From positions 1 through 7,027 of the forward strand of contig JAFAUA010000150.1 of NCBI GenBank assembly GCA_019243595.1: 7,027 bases of DNA. The letters run 5' to 3'. The position numbers were made by a program, and so were the translations under genes. Positions 5,426 to 7,027 of the stretch are shown here, in pieces; the first letter of the stretch is position 1; each line of letters opens with the position of its first letter. This stretch comes from Acidimicrobiia bacterium (lineage in GTDB: Bacteria; Actinomycetota; Acidimicrobiia; Acidimicrobiales; AC-14). The notes under the pieces were generated by a model. It made no database searches and was not told where the DNA came from. It saw nothing but the letters and a program-made list of their open reading frames with translations.

Positions 5426-6891
5426 GCGGTGAGCGTCGCCTCTCCCACCGATACCGACTGGTTGCGGCCGAGGTCGGTGATCCAGACGAGCACGGCCGAT
5501 CCCGTGTGGCCGTGCAGGTCGAACGTCGTCGTTCCGTTGACCACGTGCGACACGACCGGGGTGCCCCACTGCGCGAGTTGGGCGTGCGCGGCCGAGCTGA
5601 CGTAGACGCTCGCCGACCAGCCTCTCGTCGGTGACACGATCTGCAGGTGCCCGAGCTTTTGTGCATTGGGGAGCACGAGCGTGAAACCGACGCCCTGCTT
5701 GAGCCCGGCGAAACCCGTCTCGTAGTGCTCCGTCGACCAGACGGTTGCTGGGTCACCGTCGGTCAGCTTGGGCAGGTCAGCGTCGTGCTCGTGGCCGTCG
5801 CCCGGCGGCGGGTCGAAGGCGTGCGCGACCGGCGCCAACGGCTTGGCCGGAACGGTCGCCTTTGTGTGGCCGGTGAGCAGGTTCTTGCCGGTGCGACTCG
5901 TCCAGAACAGATAAGCCACCATGCTGAGGACGATCACCACGACCGCCACGAGGACGACCGGCACGACGAACGAGCGGCGCACACCCGCGTAGCCGGGCGC
6001 CGGTGGCACGTCACGCACGAACATCGTCGTCGTGAGGTCCTCCTCGTCCCCGTCGGGTTCGAACGGCACGCTGAGAAGCGCGGTGCGAAGGTCGGCGGCG
6101 GTGGCGAACCGCTGCTCGGGTGCCTTGGCCATGGCCTTGAAGACCACGCTCTCGAGGCGCCGGGACACGTCGGGTCGCAGAGGCCGGATCTTCGGGGGAT
6201 CGGCGTGCGCGTGCTGGTACGCGACGGCCATGTCGTTGTCACCGGTGAAAGGCGGCCGGCCAACCAGCATCTCGTAGAGCACGACGCCGAGGCTGTAGAC
6301 ATCGGACCGCCGATCCTGCGGCTCGCCCGCGACCTGCTCGGGCGCCAGGTACTTGGCGGTGCCGAGGAGAGCTCCGGTATCGGTGAGGTCGTGGCCGCTC
6401 GCCGCTTTGGCGATGCCGAAATCGGCGACTTTCACGCGCCCGTCGCGCCCGATGAGGATGTTGGCGGGCTTGACGTCGCGGTGCACGATCCCCGCCTCGT
6501 GCGCGTAATGGAGGGCGTCGGCGACGGCCGCGGCGGTGGCGACCGCCTTGGCGACCGGGAGCGGGCCGTCAGCCTTCAACACCTCGCGCAGCGTGCGTCC
6601 AGTGACGAGCTCCATCACGATGTACGCCACGCTGCCGTCCATCCCGGTGTCGAAGGTGGCGACCACGTTCGGGTGCGCCAGCCGGGCGGCCGCCACTGCC
6701 TCCCGCCGAAACCGCTCCTGGAACTGGTCGTCGCTCGCCAGCCGAGGGTGGAGCACCTTTATGGCGACAGGACGGTCGAGGATCTCGTCCTTGCCTTCCC
6801 AAACCTCCGCCATCCCGCCGCGGTCGATCAGTCGAACCAGGCGGTACCGGCCAGCCAGGATGGTCTCCGCGACGATCCGGGCGTCGGACAC
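5422..6891 (-). CDS. Receptor-type Ser/Thr protein kinase with MurJ-like extracellular domain
   Basis: A PknB-type (Hanks) kinase that should phosphorylate Ser/Thr of cytoplasmic partners in response to an outside signal. The 489-aa product has a glycine loop DRGGMAEV (23-30), VAIK Lys 45, alpha-C Glu 64, HRDVKPAN (137-144, catalytic Asp 139), DFG (157-159), an activation loop with LTDTG (169-173), and APE (183-185), so all catalytic residues are present. A linker (276-307) carries DLTTTMF (285-291). One membrane helix spans about 308-329. Residues 350-489 form an outside domain without PASTA repeats; DGDPATVWSTEHY (378-390) and GFAGLKQGVGF (393-403) resemble the C-terminal discoidin-like domain of mycobacterial MurJ. 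The GTG at 6891 has an in-frame stop (TAG) two codons upstream and no SD. It shares a message with the 155-aa gene. Substrates are unknown; the CwlM-like protein is one candidate. Confidence 0.93.
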   Translation of the reverse strand: MSDARIVAETILAGRYRLVRLIDRGGMAEVWEGKDEILDRPVAIKVLHPRLASDDQFQERFRREAVAAARLAHPNVVATFDTGMDGSVAYIVMELVTGRTLREVLKADGPLPVAKAVATAAAVADALHYAHEAGIVHRDVKPANILIGRDGRVKVADFGIAKAASGHDLTDTGALLGTAKYLAPEQVAGEPQDRRSDVYSLGVVLYEMLVGRPPFTGDNDMAVAYQHAHADPPKIRPLRPDVSRRLESVVFKAMAKAPEQRFATAADLRTALLSVPFEPDGDEEDLTTTMFVRDVPPAPGYAGVRRSFVVPVVLVAVVVIVLSMVAYLFWTSRTGKNLLTGHTKATVPAKPLAPVAHAFDPPPGDGHEHDADLPKLTDGDPATVWSTEHYETGFAGLKQGVGFTLVLPNAQKLGHLQIVSPTRGWSASVYVSSAAHAQLAQWGTPVVSHVVNGTTTFDLHGHTGSAVLVWITDLGRNQSVSVGEATLTA

Positions 6892-6926
6892 CGTCTAAAG
6901 GTACCGAGCCGCTATCGGTGGATCAG
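6889..6926 (-). promoter_or_regulatory. Probable leaderless promoter of the kinase gene
   Basis: Reading leftward, TACCTT (6903 to 6898) fits a TAnnnT -10 and CTGATC (6926 to 6921, 3 of 6 to TTGACA) lies at 17-bp spacing. The -10 ends six bases before the GTG start, so transcription should begin at or beside the first codon. The lack of an SD and the stop two codons upstream agree with a leaderless mRNA. Confidence 0.45.
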
Positions 6927-6937
6927 ATCAGACCGCA

Positions 6938-7027
6938 TCAACCGCCGACCTGGAAGGCGACGCCGATGACGCGGGGACCGGCGTGGGCGCCGATGACCGC
7001 GCCGATGTCGCCGATGACCATCTTCTC
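6938..7027 (-). CDS. DegV family protein, C-terminal end only
   Basis: The last 29 residues of a protein whose body lies beyond the right edge. The sequence contains DIGAVIGAHAGPRVIGVAF before the stop; this GAVIGAHAGPxxxG pattern is the typical C-terminal signature of DegV proteins, which bind fatty acids, as in the FakB subunits that present fatty acid to the kinase FakA. The usual Gly after HAGP is Arg here. It is on the same strand as the Ser/Thr kinase, 46 bp upstream, but the kinase seems to have its own promoter in that gap, so a shared message is possible but not required. Confidence in the family is good although only a short end is visible. Confidence 0.8.
   Translation of the reverse strand, partial: EKMVIGDIGAVIGAHAGPRVIGVAFQVGG

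Noticed and set aside
5647..6969. 440-codon open frame on the + strand opposite the kinase
   Set aside because: Shadow of the intact kinase; composition is low-complexity and no motif is recognised.

Overview
The window reads as one end of the chromosome-partitioning neighbourhood of a GC-rich actinobacterium. Codon choice is strongly G/C in third positions, GTG and TTG starts are common, and parA-parB lies next to a CwlM-like gene, trxA and trxB. That order is the one I know from Mycobacterium and relatives (parA, parB, cwlM, trxA, trxB, then sigM and murJ), which places the region near the replication origin in those organisms. The differences from mycobacteria suggest a deeper actinobacterial branch such as Acidimicrobiia. 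That placement is an inference; no rRNA or other taxonomic marker is present.

Layout. On the + strand, a 5'-truncated parA (1-698) overlaps parB (673-1581). A 286-bp gap follows (1582-1867) between convergent genes. It holds DnaA-box-like motifs and several inverted repeats, two of them probable hairpins. On the - strand, reading leftward, come a 108-aa two-helix membrane protein (4297-4623), trxB (3293-4252), trxA (2851-3174) and a cwlM-like gene (1868 to about 2860). A 141-aa membrane protein (4648-5073) is transcribed divergently on the + strand from a 24-bp intergenic region. Its 3' end runs 116 bp into a convergent - strand gene for a 155-aa membrane-anchored protein (4958-5425). That gene is coupled to a receptor-type Ser/Thr protein kinase (5422-6891). 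At the right edge is the last 29 residues of a DegV-family protein (6938-7027).

How the genes fit together. ParA and ParB segregate the origin region. Thioredoxin reductase and thioredoxin form a complete NADPH-dependent dithiol relay. The CwlM-like protein keeps two peptidoglycan-binding repeats but has lost recognisable zinc ligands of Amidase_3, so it is more likely a regulator than a hydrolase. The kinase is intact in its cytoplasmic half. It carries an outside domain resembling the C-terminal domain of mycobacterial MurJ, and a GarA-like TTT-x-F motif before its membrane helix. A cell-wall-sensing kinase beside a CwlM-like pseudo-amidase matches the theme of the mycobacterial locus, where kinase signalling controls wall synthesis, but with different protein architecture. 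No sigM or murJ lies in this window.

The least routine observations are the missing ordinary start codon of the cwlM-like gene, the symmetric divergent leaderless promoter at 4631-4640, the DnaA-box cluster beyond parB, and the kinase with a MurJ-like ectodomain. I saw no RNA gene, CRISPR array, insertion sequence or other mobile element.
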